From Diploptera punctata (taxonomy: Eukaryota > Arthropoda > Insecta > Blattodea > Blaberidae): a stretch of DNA of 64,000 nucleotides. Location of the stretch: contig JASPKZ010010239.1 in assembly GCA_030220185.1 (NCBI GenBank), forward strand, positions 1,940,001-2,004,000. The letters run 5' to 3'. How positions within the stretch are numbered: position 1 is the first letter of the stretch; each line of letters opens with the position of its first letter. The notes under the pieces are model-generated. The model was not told the origin of the DNA, ran no database searches, and saw only the letters and a list, made by a program, of their open reading frames with translations. Positions 44,938-56,029 of the stretch are shown here, piece by piece. The position numbers were made by a program, and so were the translations under genes.

Positions 44938-45286
44938 TCCACCGCTGTGGTCTCGAGGTAGCGTGCTGCCTTGTCACGCAGCGGGCCCGGGTTCGATCCC
45001 CGGTCGGGGCAGTTTTTCTGGGTGAGGTTTTTATCGGGGTTTTTCCTCACCTGTAAGACAAATGTCAGGAAAACTTTAAGGCCCAAACAGTCCTCGAAAT
45101 CATATGGCCATCATCCTTATCATTATCATCCTTACCATTATCATTATCATCATCATTCTTCACCGGTGTGGAAAGCAACGGGAAGCTACCACACCTACAC
45201 AATTCCCTAGTAAAGCTGCAAACATAGCATGAAAGTGCTATGATTGCAGTGAAGGACCTGCCTTCGGGCAGAATTACTATGGATGG
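44938..45286 (+). mobile_element. SINE-A, best full-length copy
   Basis: Perfect 13-bp target duplication ATATTAATGAAAG (44,925-44,937 and 45,287-45,299). tRNA-like head with A-box region CTCGAGGTAGCGTGCTG and B-box GGGTTCGATCCCC, central CCTCACCTGTAAGACAAATG, ATC linker, 3' block to CTATGGATGG. 349 bp. Probably the youngest SINE here. Confidence 0.95.
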
Positions 45287-45367
45287 ATATTAATGAAAGC
45301 ACCTCCTTTTTTACATTCTGAATAGATCATAGCATTATTTTGCAGTGACTGACTGCCCAAGAAATAC

Positions 45368-45880
45368 GGCTACCAGATTGTATATATAGTGCATGAATGT
45401 TAATAGAAAGCGCATACGAGAGATAATATAAAAATATTTGTAACAATTGATTATACCACAAAAAAAAAAGAAACCTCCGTTTGCACTTTCTTAAACGAAT
45501 TATTTTCCAGGAAATGACGTTGCAGAAAAATATAATTGACATATTTACATCATAGGACATCAGAAATTAATTAATATGTATAATGTTAGTTATAAATTTC
45601 TCCACTAGGGTGCATTCTTACAATATTGCGATCCTTTGGCAATACATAATATGGTCTGTTTGCAGTGATGAACAAGCAAATGAAACGTAACAATTGTTTC
45701 TCATTTGTTTTCAAACATCGCCGTTTGCATTAAATATATAAATATTTTAAATAACTATAGTTAAATAATGATTTGTGAGTAATCGGCTTAAATTTATTCG
45801 TTAAATTGTCCTAACAAATGCCACTCTTGATTTCCAAATTCTCTAGATAAATTGGAAATCACTCGTGGCATTACTTATGA
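45368..45880 (-). repeat. Unclassified dispersed repeat, copy 2
   Basis: Inverted partner of 5,258-5,805. Its end at 45,800-45,875 forms a hairpin of about 18 bp per arm (GCCACTCTTGATTTCCAA paired with TTGGAAATCACTCGTGGC, allowing mismatches). Confidence 0.65.
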
Positions 45881-45929
45881 TTATTTTTTTAAATTATTCT
45901 TCCTAATATACCAGATGTCAAATGTAATA

Positions 45930-46650
45930 AGAACAGGTAAGTGTCGTAGACTGCGATGGGTCGGATATGTGGTACGATTAGAGAAAGAACAGTGGCATTG
46001 AAACATTTCTTAGTAAAACCTGAGGGAAAGCGCCCCTATCAAATTATCAGATGCTATGAGAACTATTAAGTCTCATAGACTGCGATGGGCAGGGCATATA
46101 ACACGAACCGAGAATGAAAAAGAGACATAGATACTTCTTCTAAGAAAACCAGAAGGAAATCGTTCTGCGGGTAGACAAAGAATGAGTTGGGATATAATAT
46201 GAACTAAGATTTGAGGGAGGTACATGATGGAGGGGGGCATGCCGTAGCGTAGTGGTTAAGGCACTGAGCTACAAGCCGGAGGGTCGAGGGTTCAAGTCCC
46301 GTTGGGGTCAGGAATTTTAAACTGACCCAAACCCTCTGGCGGCACTATGGCCCTGGGGTCGACTCAGCCTCTAACGGAAATGAGTACCAGACGCTTGTTC
46401 TGGGGGTAAAGGCGGCCGTCACGCAGGGCTGACAACCTGGCTGACATAAAGTGCCGATTGTCTAGAAAAAGTGGGAGCCTTAACCTCCTACTACCCCAAG
46501 GGCCTCCGGGCCTGTTGTGGGATCACTTTACTTAGGCCTATATGATGGAGGAGATGATTGGAAAACATTACCTCTGGATAGGGATATAAGCAGAGTTCAT
46601 GTTCGCGCGGTTTTGAATCTATAAGTTCGACAAAGTCAGCGAGTTAATCT
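45930..46650 (+). pseudogene. LINE family 1 C-terminus split by SINE-C
   Basis: GRRLRWVGYVVRLE-like sequence is followed by a second partial copy of the same region (SHRLRWAGHITR), with degraded GRPRM-type sequence up to 46,233. After SINE-C the last segment (AGATGATTGGAAAACATTAC and GCGCGGTTTTGAATC) completes the 3' end at about 46,650. Heavily decayed; the tandem repeat of one region may be a duplication or two insertions. Confidence 0.7.
46234..46541 (+). mobile_element. SINE-C with 10-bp target duplication
   Basis: ATGATGGAGG at 46,224-46,233 and 46,542-46,551. tRNA-like head GCCGTAGCGTAGTGGTTAAG with B-box GGGTTCAAGTCCC; body includes CAGCCTCTAACGGAAATGAG and GGCCTCCGGGCCTG. Confidence 0.92.
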
Positions 46651-46654
46651 GTCA

Positions 46655-47074
46655 GTTTACATATTATCACGGTTAAAACGATAAGATTAGTGTCTATGGA
46701 ATTCACTTCCACCCTATGTCAGAGACTGCCAAACTTTACCATCTTTCAGAAACAAATTGAAAATAAAATTACTAACAGAAACAACTCACTAATATTACTT
46801 TTTAAGAATTAATAATGCGTTTTTGCATTATTTAATAAAAATAGACTTAGGATTTGTTAATATATTTACCTAATGCCTTGTATAAAAACTATATATTAAT
46901 TCATTGTAGTTTATTACTTTCGTTGTATTTTTTTTCTTTTCTTTTTATGTATAGGTAGATTCGAGCTGTCATTCCTTTTTTTTTATTCATTGTATCATGA
47001 ATTTAATTTTAATTGTATTTAGTTTCATTGTATTATTAGACATTATTTTCATTGTTATTCAATTTGACAGATAA
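46655..47074 (+). pseudogene. LINE family 3, C-terminus and 3' UTR, left part
   Basis: GIHFHPMSETAKLYH-like in one frame, but the better frame reads WNSLPPYVRDCQTLPSFRNK then LKIKLLTET, the tail of a LINE polyprotein (W-N-S-L-P motif). The 3' UTR continues after the 2.25-kb insertion at 49,327-49,510. Confidence 0.7.
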
Positions 47075-49326
47075 CACTGGGGAACAGTGATTTTGGTGCC
47101 TTAATGTTTTCACCTATTTATGGGTATATTTGGGTCACTGATTCCAAAGATGATTTCAGTTTCGTCCTATCAGCTCTAGTTTTTGAGATAGAGTTTATTC
47201 AAATTATATACCAGTTCAAAAATACTGGTCCACATATACAACTATATTACTCGCATACAATTAAATACAAAAGAACAAATACTTTCTTTTTCATGAAACA
47301 ACTGTATCTATATAACTACCATAATTTATTTACACATTAGTCTCGTTTAGAATCATTAATTTTCCTCCATCAGGTCGCAGAATCCCTGGTTCTGTGATTT
47401 CCTCCGATGCAATGATCTTGGACATTCTCGGTGGATGCTCCAACAGTAGTCCGCCATCATATGTATATCCCACCGTCCACGATACCTTTCTTCCATTGTA
47501 CTTAATTCCTGGTGAAAACGCTCACCCTGTTCCTCACTTACATCTCCAAGATTGTCTGGAAATCGATCCAAATGACTGTGTAGGTAGTGTAATTTGATGC
47601 TCATGTTACAACCTAGTGCACAAAAAGCAGTGAGCATATTCTCCACTAGTTCATCACTATTAGGAGACTTATAGTTTCCAAGGAATTCTTCACTACCATA
47701 CAGAACGAAGACCATGCGGCTGCTTCAGTATCATTCATTGAGTCTTGAAATTGATGGTCATTAATAAGTTGGCGGATTTGTGGTCCATCCAATATACCTG
47801 CTTTTATTTTTTCCTTACTCAGTGCAGGAAATTTTGTACATATGTAGCCAAAACATGTTTCCATCTCTATTCAACGCCTTGATGAACTGTTTCATTAAAC
47901 CAAGTTTAATATGCAGTGGGTGGCAAGATGATGTTGTTTCTGTCAACCAAAGGTTCTGCAACGATGTTTTTTTCTCCAACGGTCATGCTTTCTCTAAGAG
48001 GCCAATGCCTTCTCACCCAATGTTGATCTTTGGCTCTAGAGTCCCATAAACATTAAAGCATGGGTATTTGGTGTACCCCCCTTGTTGTCCTAGAAGAAAA
48101 TTCACCATCTTGAGATCGACACACATTACCCATTGGTGATCACGGTAAGAGATCTTCTCTAGCACTGTAGCTATTGTATGTTGATTTTCACGCATAGAAA
48201 CTGAGTGACCAATTGGGATTGACCTGTTATATGTTCCCATTATGCAAAAGAACACATTTTAGGCTGCGTTTGGAGCTATCTATAAATAACCGCCATTCAC
48301 TTGGTGTGTTTTTCTTACACCCAGCTTCATTAACAGTCCTTCAACATTCATACAAAAAACAAATTGATTTTCTACTGTGAAGAATGGCAGGAAGTCTGTT
48401 TCTCTTTTGCGATAGACTGTGACCTTTGTTCCGGTAACAGACATTGTTTCTCTGCCAGCCCTGGAAGCTAACAACTCAGATGACTTCTTTGGAAGACTTA
48501 GATCCCTTATGAGGTCGTTCAGTTCCGCTTGACTAAAACCGGATGAAAACTGATGAAGGTCCTGGGAAATCGCTGTGTCATTTCCCTCAGAATAGCTTTC
48601 AGTTGAATCATCCTCTTCTTCTGGTGACTCTGGAAGACTGGTAAAAATTGGAACAGGTATCTCCTCTGAATGTGGAACAGGGCGTCTTGCGGAGCGTAGA
48701 TTGGGATATACCATCTATTCCGGTTTTTGCTATTGATGCCCTTTACATTGACTGAACAAAAATAGCAGTCATCACTATGGTTAATTTGTTCTCGCCAGAT
48801 CATTGGTTCCCCAAATTTCAAGCATTTCCGTTTCCCATTTGTCCATTGTCGTAGATGCTCTGTGCACGTTTTACATACAATGTGAGGTGCCAAGGCTTAT
48901 CTTGATCTCCCAGTTGTACTTTGAAATAGGCCAAATAAGCTCTTCTTACAAGTCAGTTATAGGTTTTCTTTGTTGAGTGAATGTGTACTCCCCACAGATG
49001 AAACAAAACACATCAGGATTATTCACACATTTTCTTCGTGTTGAAGCCATGTCAGTCTAGAAAAAGGATAAACAATTGTCAAATTAGTAAAATTACATAT
49101 GCAAACGGCAACAACAACATGAATATAACTTGGATTAAATCAATTAGTATTATGCAAACAATCGATTTACAATGGTGGTACATAAGAGCAGTATCATCAA
49201 TATCTTGCAAACTAGAGCTGCTGCAACAAAATGGATGACATTTTTGGAATCAGCAGTGCCGAAATACCCAGAATCAGGTGAAAAATTTCAGGCACCAAGA
49301 AAAAAATATTTTTTTGTTCCCCAGTG
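47075..49326 (-). mobile_element. DNA transposon with ~115-bp inverted ends; candidate new family
   Basis: Both ends start CACTGGGGAACA and remain alignable for about 115 bp: left TTGGTGCCTTAATG, TTTTCACCTATTTATGGGTAT, CTGATTCCAAAGATG and TCAGCTCTAGTTT; right (complement) TTGGTGCCTGAAAT, TTTTCACCTGATTCTGGGTA, CTGATTCCAAAAATG and GCAGCTCTAGTTT. TAA stands on both sides (47,072-47,074 and 49,327-49,329). The host LINE 3' UTR is continuous across the insertion. Its only gene is the uncharacterised frame at 47,356-49,050. CAC termini and a short duplication recall CACTA/Chapaev or Harbinger groups, but I recognise no transposase of those groups. Confidence 0.85.
47356..49050 (-). pseudogene. Frameshifted gene of an uncharacterised protein family, putative transposase
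   Basis: ATG at 49,050. In order on the minus strand: MASTRRKCVNNPDVFCFICG, IVCKTCTEHLRQW, EPMIWREQINHSDDCYFC (paired cysteines typical of zinc binding), RRPVPHSEEIPVP, FSQAELNDLIRDL, PIGHSVSMRENQ, VDLKMVNFLLGQQGG, KNIVAEPLVDRN, GPQIRQLINDHQF, IKLHYLHSHLDRFPDNLGD, SEEQGERFHQELSTMEERY, RGRWDIHMMADYCWS. About 560 codons in at least five frames, so broken. From memory this is a family present in many copies in arthropods and cnidarians, without assigned function. Asp in VDLKM, Asp in HSHLD and Glu in EQGERFH are candidate catalytic residues (inference). It lies between the inverted ends and was probably the mobility gene. Confidence 0.75.
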
Positions 49327-49510
49327 TAATTAATTGTTCAATATGACTATTATTGTAATTTTTTTTGTATTCATATGTAACATATGTTTGTCCTGTTTAA
49401 CATTACTATTATTGTAATTTTTTTGTATTAATACGTAACATATTGTTTGTTCTGGTGAGTGGAAGAGAAGGCCACGTGGCCTTAACTCCACCAAGCTAAA
49501 TAAATCTAAA
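49327..49510 (+). mobile_element. LINE family 3, 3' end, right part
   Basis: Ends with GAGTGGAAGAGAAGGCC, ACGTGGCCTTAACTCC and AAGCTAAATAAATC. AAGGCCACGTGGCCTT is a perfect palindrome and likely a structured 3' signal. The same end occurs at 62.4 kb. Confidence 0.7.
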
Positions 49511-50089
49511 TATAATCTAATACAACATCAACAACGACAACACTGTACTAAGTCACCGGAGTTCCTTATATGAAAACACTAACAAATAACTTCAACAAAC
49601 TGTGAAGTTTTTCGAACCATTTATGTTCCAATCTATGTAGTAAGTATTTATTTAATTTTAACGATTAACATGTAGACCCTATAAGAAAACCATGACATTT
49701 TAATGTTTCGACATACTGATATTTTGGTCATTTTTCTAATCTTATTCCTTAATTAGTTCTTTAATCAGTCTGGAGGGGCAGACTGACATAACCCCGCTAC
49801 CTTAAATATCCATTTCATTATACCAGTATTATAGAGATGAATGCAGTGGAATCATTCATTGTGATGAAAGGTGAAGATCGCCTTCCAGATCGGACACCAG
49901 GTTCTACTCCCATCACCCATACCGCCATTGGATTGGGCTAGTGACGACGAGAAAGGACTATAAGTCTTCAATAGGTCCCTTCTGCCATTTTAATTGCTCA
50001 GGATCTGAGTCATGAGTAGCATCCTGGTGTGCCCCACTAGTTCCCCACAACTACATATTTTCAACACCTGGGGATTGACAAACATGAGA
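49511..50089. other. Unassigned
   Basis: Nothing recognised. Confidence 0.3.
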
Positions 50090-50335
50090 TGAGATTAAGG
50101 GTGGTAGTAAATTAATAACTGAGAAATAAAATAACACGAGGGGGAGGAAAGGGGGGATGGAGAGTGTTTGTAGGATGAAATTCGATAAACGGGAGAACCC
50201 CGAGGAAAACACCAAAAAATCACGCTATGGCTCACCACTAATATCCCTCTGGAACCGCAAGGATATGAATCTGCGATCCCAGTTGGGGCAGACGCACTGA
50301 CTAGCCACAGGTATACCGAGAGCGATATTCCTTAT
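50090..50335 (-). repeat. tRNA-like SINE relic
   Basis: Complement of a B-box-like region at 50,270-50,290 with a degraded head to 50,325, and a body with ACGGGAGAACCCCGAGG. A similar fragment (ACGGGAGAACCAGAAAG) lies at 57,150, so this is a low-copy old family. Confidence 0.4.
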
Positions 50336-51674
50336 TTAAATGCCCTGTTTCCTCATATCATTTCCTTCCTCAACTTTTCAAAACAATATGTATATCAAAT
50401 GTTTTCAACTTTGATTATTTGTAGCATTATTTATAAGTTAAGAAATGTTGTGTTAGTCGACGTTATTATTCTACGTTACAATGCAGTAAGTATTATTTGA
50501 TATTCATGTCATTTTACTGTAATGTTGATACAAGAGTGCTGTAGGGGACTATAGAGTAAATATATATTTTTTTATTCCAAGTGACCTAATATAATTTTAT
50601 CATGCGTGTATTTACATTTCATGAACTCTGATATGTTTAATAAAAACAAACAACAATATTAAATAAATTGACTGTACAAATTCTAATGTACTGTATTAAC
50701 TTCAATTTTAGTTGTGTAACTTAAAATTATTTTTAAGTAATTGTAAATTCATATTACAATAATATATGGGTAATTAGAAGTTAAACATATTGAGCCCTTT
50801 TTGTTTATATTTCCAGAATTCTAGTTAATTGTATTATATTTTGTATTTCAAACGTTGTAATTATTGTTATTTATAAATATAGCTCGAATGTTTAAGCTCT
50901 ATAATGTATATATTGAATAGGCACCTAAAATAGTTTTTAAAAATAGGTTACAATATTATTTTATAATGTGTAAAAATAATATTTAGAATAAACAACTATG
51001 TAATAATTATGAAATTAATAACTGAAACCAAATTCACAATCTGTATTAAATATATTTATAGATTGCAGACTTAAATTTTTGGCATGTTTTGTTACTTGTT
51101 TCGATACTCTAAGAGAATTCTGGACATTTCCAGAGTTGTGGCAAAGCTGTACCGGGACGAATTATGTAAACATAAAATAAAAATGACAATTTTAGGTTCA
51201 GAAACACAACCAACATATCATTTGACAAATTAGGGATTTTTAGAAACAATTAAATTTTTCAGATGATTTAATGTTTCATGAAACTGCTATCTATAGAATT
51301 GGTTTCCATTTTTTTTTCAGGAGAAAATGAACATAAATCCCATAATCCAGATACATTTCTAACATAACTAGAATTTACATGGATAAATCACAAACTGTTC
51401 TTATCTATGTGGCCTAATTCTATATAGCACAGAAATAACTTCAAGCAATATAAAATATATATCAATAGCATAGTAGGCATGTAGGCCTATTGGCCTTTTC
51501 CGACCTCGAAGTACCTCATAGTCCATTTGATCTATTCATCTTTCCGATGGACGAACTTTCTTGGAGAGTCGGTGATCTTCCATTCATAAAATATGTTTGT
51601 AATATGAGTTTTTATTATACTTCTTCTCGTTATGTTGAATATTTTTATATAAATTTCATATATATATATATATA
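50336..51674. other. Unassigned, AT-rich
   Basis: Long blank stretch; (TA)n just before the next SINE. Confidence 0.3.
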
Positions 51675-51675
51675 A

Positions 51676-51995
51676 TGTCCATCGCTGTGGTCTCGCGAGG
51701 TAGCGTGCTGCGTTGTCACGCAGCGGGCCCGGGTTCGGTTCCCGGTCTGAACAGACTCCTGGGTGAGTTTTTTTCGGGGTTTTTCCTCACCTGTAAGACA
51801 AATGTCAGGAAGGTTTGGGCCCAACGATCCCCGAAAATCATCCGGCCATTATCATCACCCTTATCATTATCATTATCATCCTTCACCGGTGTGGAAAGCA
51901 ACGGGAAGCTATCACACCTATAATTCCCTAATAAAGCTGCAAACATAGTATGAAAATTCTATGATTGCAGTGAAAGGCAGAATTATTATGGATGG
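51676..51995 (+). mobile_element. SINE-A copy
   Basis: Head CCATCGCTGTGGTCTCGCG, B-box GGGTTCGGTTCCC, CACCTGTAAGACAAATGTC, ATC linker, then a shortened 3' block (bases around GACCTGCCTTCGG lost) to TATGGATGGATGG. Confidence 0.88.
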
Positions 51996-52054
51996 ATGGA
52001 TATATTTAATTTGTTTATTATGACACTTGAACTGCAACTAATAAAAAACTAAAC

Positions 52055-52612
52055 TGTACTATCGAACCCGTAGGTTTATGTTGCGCAGACATAAGCTCTT
52101 CACGCACCCTTATCCTGAGCTAATATTTTCCAATCATTCCCTGTATAATATATTTCCTTCAAATCATGGTAATGTTATTTTCATACCTCATTCTTGGTCT
52201 ACCAACTGGGTGTTCTCCTTCTTGTTTTCCTACAAGAAATTTTCATTCCCCAATCGTGTCACATGTCCTGCCCATCGCCGTCTACGAGACGTAACTGTTC
52301 TTATTATATCTGGTTTCGTATATAGATCAAGTACCTCACTGATTTACAGTCTTCTCCATTCGCCTGTCTGTTCATCTCTCTTTGGTCCAAAAATTTTCCT
52401 AAGTACTATATTCTCAAATACTGGTAATATTTTCTCTTCCCTTAAAGTAAGAGCTAATGTTTCGCATCCATATAACTGGGAGAACAACAAATTTATATTT
52501 ATTTTCAGTTTAACTTTTTTGAGATAAGTTGGGTCGGCAAGAGTCCGTGATGCATTTCCAAAATTGAGTCATTGTTTAATTTCCCTGTGCATATCATTCC
52601 TATTTGTATGAA
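52055..52612 (-). pseudogene. LINE family 1, 3' fragment
   Basis: Starts at CGAACCCGTAGGTTTATG (3' end) and runs back through complements of the GRP-RW and FGPKRDE-like regions to NRNDMHREIKQ. Frameshifted. Confidence 0.75.
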
Positions 52613-52850
52613 CTCAACCTAGGAACAATAATAAAGAACAAGAAAGAGTACAGAAAAAAGAAACGTCAGACTCCACTCAGGATATAGGTCTACATGTTAT
52701 TGTGCATTACAAATTGTCTACAAATTGTTTAAACTATAAACATACAAAACAGCGATTCATGGGTGCAAAAAATATCCAGCTAACATAGATGACAAAACAC
52801 GGGAAAAATATTAAATAGTTATAAAAGAACGAACAAATAATAAGTCGATA
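52613..52850 (+). pseudogene. LINE family 1 piece, head-to-head with the previous
   Basis: Reads LNLGTIIKNKKEYRKKKRQ, then TCYCALQIVYKL-like sequence: the same RT thumb region already present on the minus strand next door. Confidence 0.5.
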
Positions 52851-53394
52851 TTCCTAAACAAAGAAAGGGAATTCTAAAATCTCTTAAAAGCTAAATATTA
52901 AACTTAAAACTAATACTGTAATGCACATGAAGATGATAAAGGTAACGCCATAGTTGTAATAAATAAGGATGAATATATTAACAAAACAAAACAATTTAAA
53001 GAAGAAAATAAAATAAAAACAAAAGATCTAATAAATTAAATTAAAAGAAAAATAAAATAACAATTATAAAGCTGTAATACAATCATCCAAGATAAAGACA
53101 AGGTAAATAGAACAATCTACAAGAAGAAAAGTACATTAACTATAAATATACTTAAAATGCAAGCGTTATAAAAATCCTTAAACAAAATATACCTATATGA
53201 CCAAAGATTAGTTGTATGAATGCACCTAATTACAAAGTGTCTAAATTGACTGCTAAAGAACTTAAATAAAAATAACATTAAAAACAATTATACAATAAAA
53301 AAACTCGTCTGATCTAGCAAACCAAATTTTAAATGTAACAAACAGTAACAATATGAATATGGTGTCTTGCGACACTAAAATATTCACAAAAACA

Positions 53395-54368
53395 TCCGTA
53401 CTAATCGAATATATAAATATGAATGTTTGTTTGTTTGTTTGTTTGTACGTACTTTATGCGCGTTCATCCGATTGTGGTGGGTCTTTTGCAAAATGTTCAG
53501 GAGATTCCAGGGATGAACATAGGCTATAAGACAGTTGTGATACTCAACTCCTACATCCTTAAAATATCACACTTTGTAGTGAAAAAGTGGAAAAAAAAAC
53601 TTTTTTGACGCTTTAATGGCTTACGCTGCCTGAACCATAACAAATACACAAAATGAATTTACACAGAATTTAATATCTCAATAAACTCTACAAAAAATCT
53701 GCGACAGCATATGTTTATCTTTTACGGATACCTCGCAATAACCATTTTTGTCTTTCATTGATGCCAAGAAGAACGGGGTAAGTAGATTGCCGGACAAGCG
53801 TGCACTGCCGGTTGTTACGGGGCTTTTTTCAAAATGTTCAGGATTTTCCCGGAAAGGTTATAGGCTGCAAGATATTTTTAATGCTCAAGCTCTTCACCCT
53901 TAAAAATCGCCCTTTGTAGTGAAGAGTAAAGTAAAAGTGGCTTTTTGTACGCATAAATGGCTTACGCTGCCTAAACCATAACAAATAAACCTATAAGTAC
54001 ACAGAATTGAATATCTAAAAAAAACTCTACAAAAAAACGCGCGACAGCATATGTTTACCTTTTAGGGATAACTCACAATAACTATTTTTGTCTTTCATTG
54101 ATGACAGGAAGATCGGGATAAGTAGATTCCCGGGCAAGCACAACAGCAGCACGGATAACTCGAAATAACGAATTTTGTTTTTCAGCTCATTAATGCCAAA
54201 TACATCGGGGTACGTAGATTCCCGGGCAATGCCGGGTAATTATCATGGGGTATCTAAAAATAATAATGATATAAATTTATAATTATTATTCCCTTTACTT
54301 ATTCAACTAAACGTAAAAACACATTAACATTTATTTAGGCGTGGCAGCGCATGCCGAGTATTAGCTAG
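53395..54368 (+). mobile_element. Non-autonomous Helitron in the Penelope-like RT
   Basis: 5' end TCCGTACTAATCG after an A, 3' end GGCAGCGCATGCCGAGTATTAGCTAG before a T; GGCA-GCGCA-TGCC is a hairpin about 12 bp before the CTAG terminus. These are the three Helitron marks: 5'-TC, 3' hairpin plus CTRR, and AT target without duplication. A segment of about 340 bp is present twice inside (53,476 and 53,815 starts; both contain AAAATGTTCAGGA and ATGGCTTACGCTGCCT). No Rep/helicase. Confidence 0.78.
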
Positions 54369-55258
54369 TGAAACAGTAAAAATAATAAAAGAACAATCAA
54401 AAGGAGGACAATTGTAAGAAATATACATACCACAATTAAGCAGTGTGATCAATACAGTATTAAAACAAAATTATTTCAAATTCAATAATGAGTATTTCAC
54501 TCAACAGGACGATATACTAATGGGTAGTCTTGCTTGTGGAATCATATTCAAGCGTTTCCTACAAAACGTGGAAGACCAAGCACTTATAAAAATTAAAAGA
54601 GCATTTCAACATGAAACCAATAAGAAGAAATGTGGACCACCACTTAATAAGTTACGATAACTAAAATCCAATAGAAATATTCATCCTTTTAGAACTAGCA
54701 ATAATGCATGAAAAATATAATTTATAGAGGAAAACTAAATTAAAATTTAATAAATTATCTACATCCAACATAAAAAAATTAAATGACAATAGTTTAAGCA
54801 TCGATATATACTAGTAATACATTTGCCATCCACAAACAATCAAAATATCTTTCAACAAAAATCAGTACTCTTTTCAGCCTTATAAACAGAACGATGATAG
54901 TTCTGTTAAACAAAGAAAACTATTTAATTTGGTTGTTTACTCGACGAAAATCGATGATGCATTTAATACACTTAATTTAATTTGAAAATCATAAAAACTG
55001 CGATAGTTTTATTTTTTAAAAGCAATAAAATTATAATAAGGAACTAGCCTACATTAAACTTTTAGCCTCCAAAAACGGATACAATGAAGAAACGATTAAT
55101 AAACTAGTCAAAAGCAAAAAGTAAGGAAGACATTACAAATATAACAACTAAATAGCAAAATTGATGAAAATAATAAGTGGTTCACATTAACGTATGAAAT
55201 ACAAAACTAGCAACAACACTAACAATTACGGTGAAATATAAGGATTGTATATAGAACC

Positions 55259-55597
55259 CCGCGCCGTAGCCGAGCGGTTAAGGTAGGAAGCCTTGGCGCA
55301 GAGCTATGGGACTTGCGCTGGTTCGAGTCTCCATGGGGGAAGAAATTTTCTCATGGTATTTCGGCCAGTATGGGACCGGTGCCCACACAGCATCGTGAGG
55401 CAATTGGGTAGCTACAATAAGTAGCGGCTCCAGGTTGAGGAATCAGCTATAACGGCTGGGGGACTCATGCTAACCACATGTCACCCCTACACTGGCTGTT
55501 GATCATCTACCTCTGTGATTGACACATGTGGATGTGAAGGGCCAGCAGCCGGCTGGTAAAAGGGCAACCGCTGAAAAGTGGAAAGACCCTCAATCGG
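55259..55597 (+). mobile_element. SINE-D in the Penelope-like element
   Basis: Same family as 35.6 kb, opposite orientation. ATATAGAACC (55,249-55,258) and ATACAGAACC (55,598-55,607) are a target duplication with one mismatch, so it is older than the 35.6-kb copy. Confidence 0.9.
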
Positions 55598-55925
55598 ATA
55601 CAGAACCTTCATTGAATTGAATAACATAATTTCAAACAAAAGACAGGAAACACAACATATATAAAAGCAAAGATGTGTACAAATTAAAATGTAGCAGTAA
55701 CGAAAAAATGTTAGATTAGGAGAACAATAAGAAATTTTAGTACAAGTTTTTTCGAGCATCTTAAAAATTGGAAATGTAATGAGGGTAAATCAAGCTTTGC
55801 CAAACATGTAATGGAAACAGATTACCAATTATATGCAATTAACAATGTATTATCGATTACATACAAACAGAATAGTAACTCGAGAATTAATATTATCGAA
55901 CAAATTGAAATATAAAAAAAAAAAA

Positions 55926-56029
55926 CCAGGAGCATACACTTACGTAATGAGAGCACACCCAGTATCCTGAACCCTCTATCTTAAATTTTAACCAGCAACA
56001 GTTGGTACTATTTTACATGCAGAAAATGG
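55926..56029. other. Junction between two Penelope-like fragments
   Basis: No motif read here. Confidence 0.3.

Larger units (their letters stand above)
52870..55925 (+). pseudogene. Penelope-like element, decayed RT and endonuclease
   Basis: Pieces in order: DKGNAIVVINKDEYINKTKQ (about 52,937), IYKK and SKPN..., APNYK-like PNYKVSK (about 53,227), MVSCDTKIFTK (degraded motif A, 53,360-53,392), then a Helitron (53,395-54,368), ETVKIIKEQSKGG, and VLKQNYFKFNNEYFTQQDDI followed by LMGSLACGIIFKRFLQNVED (54,445-54,600; RT motif-B region). After SINE-D (55,259-55,597) a damaged endonuclease end reads EHLKNWKCNEGKSSFAKHV. The frame is destroyed throughout. Confidence 0.72.

Noticed and set aside
44938..45020. 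Possible functional tRNA gene (and similar heads at other SINEs)
   Set aside because: A- and B-boxes are present, but the unit is attached to a repeated SINE body with target duplication, and the acceptor arms do not pair properly.
52055..52850. Twin-priming inversion of LINE family 1
   Set aside because: The two opposed pieces contain the same region of the element, so two insertions or a later rearrangement is simpler.
55487..55759. 90-codon minus-strand frame
   Set aside because: It overlaps SINE-D and its flank; the same kind of frame appears in the other SINE-D copy.
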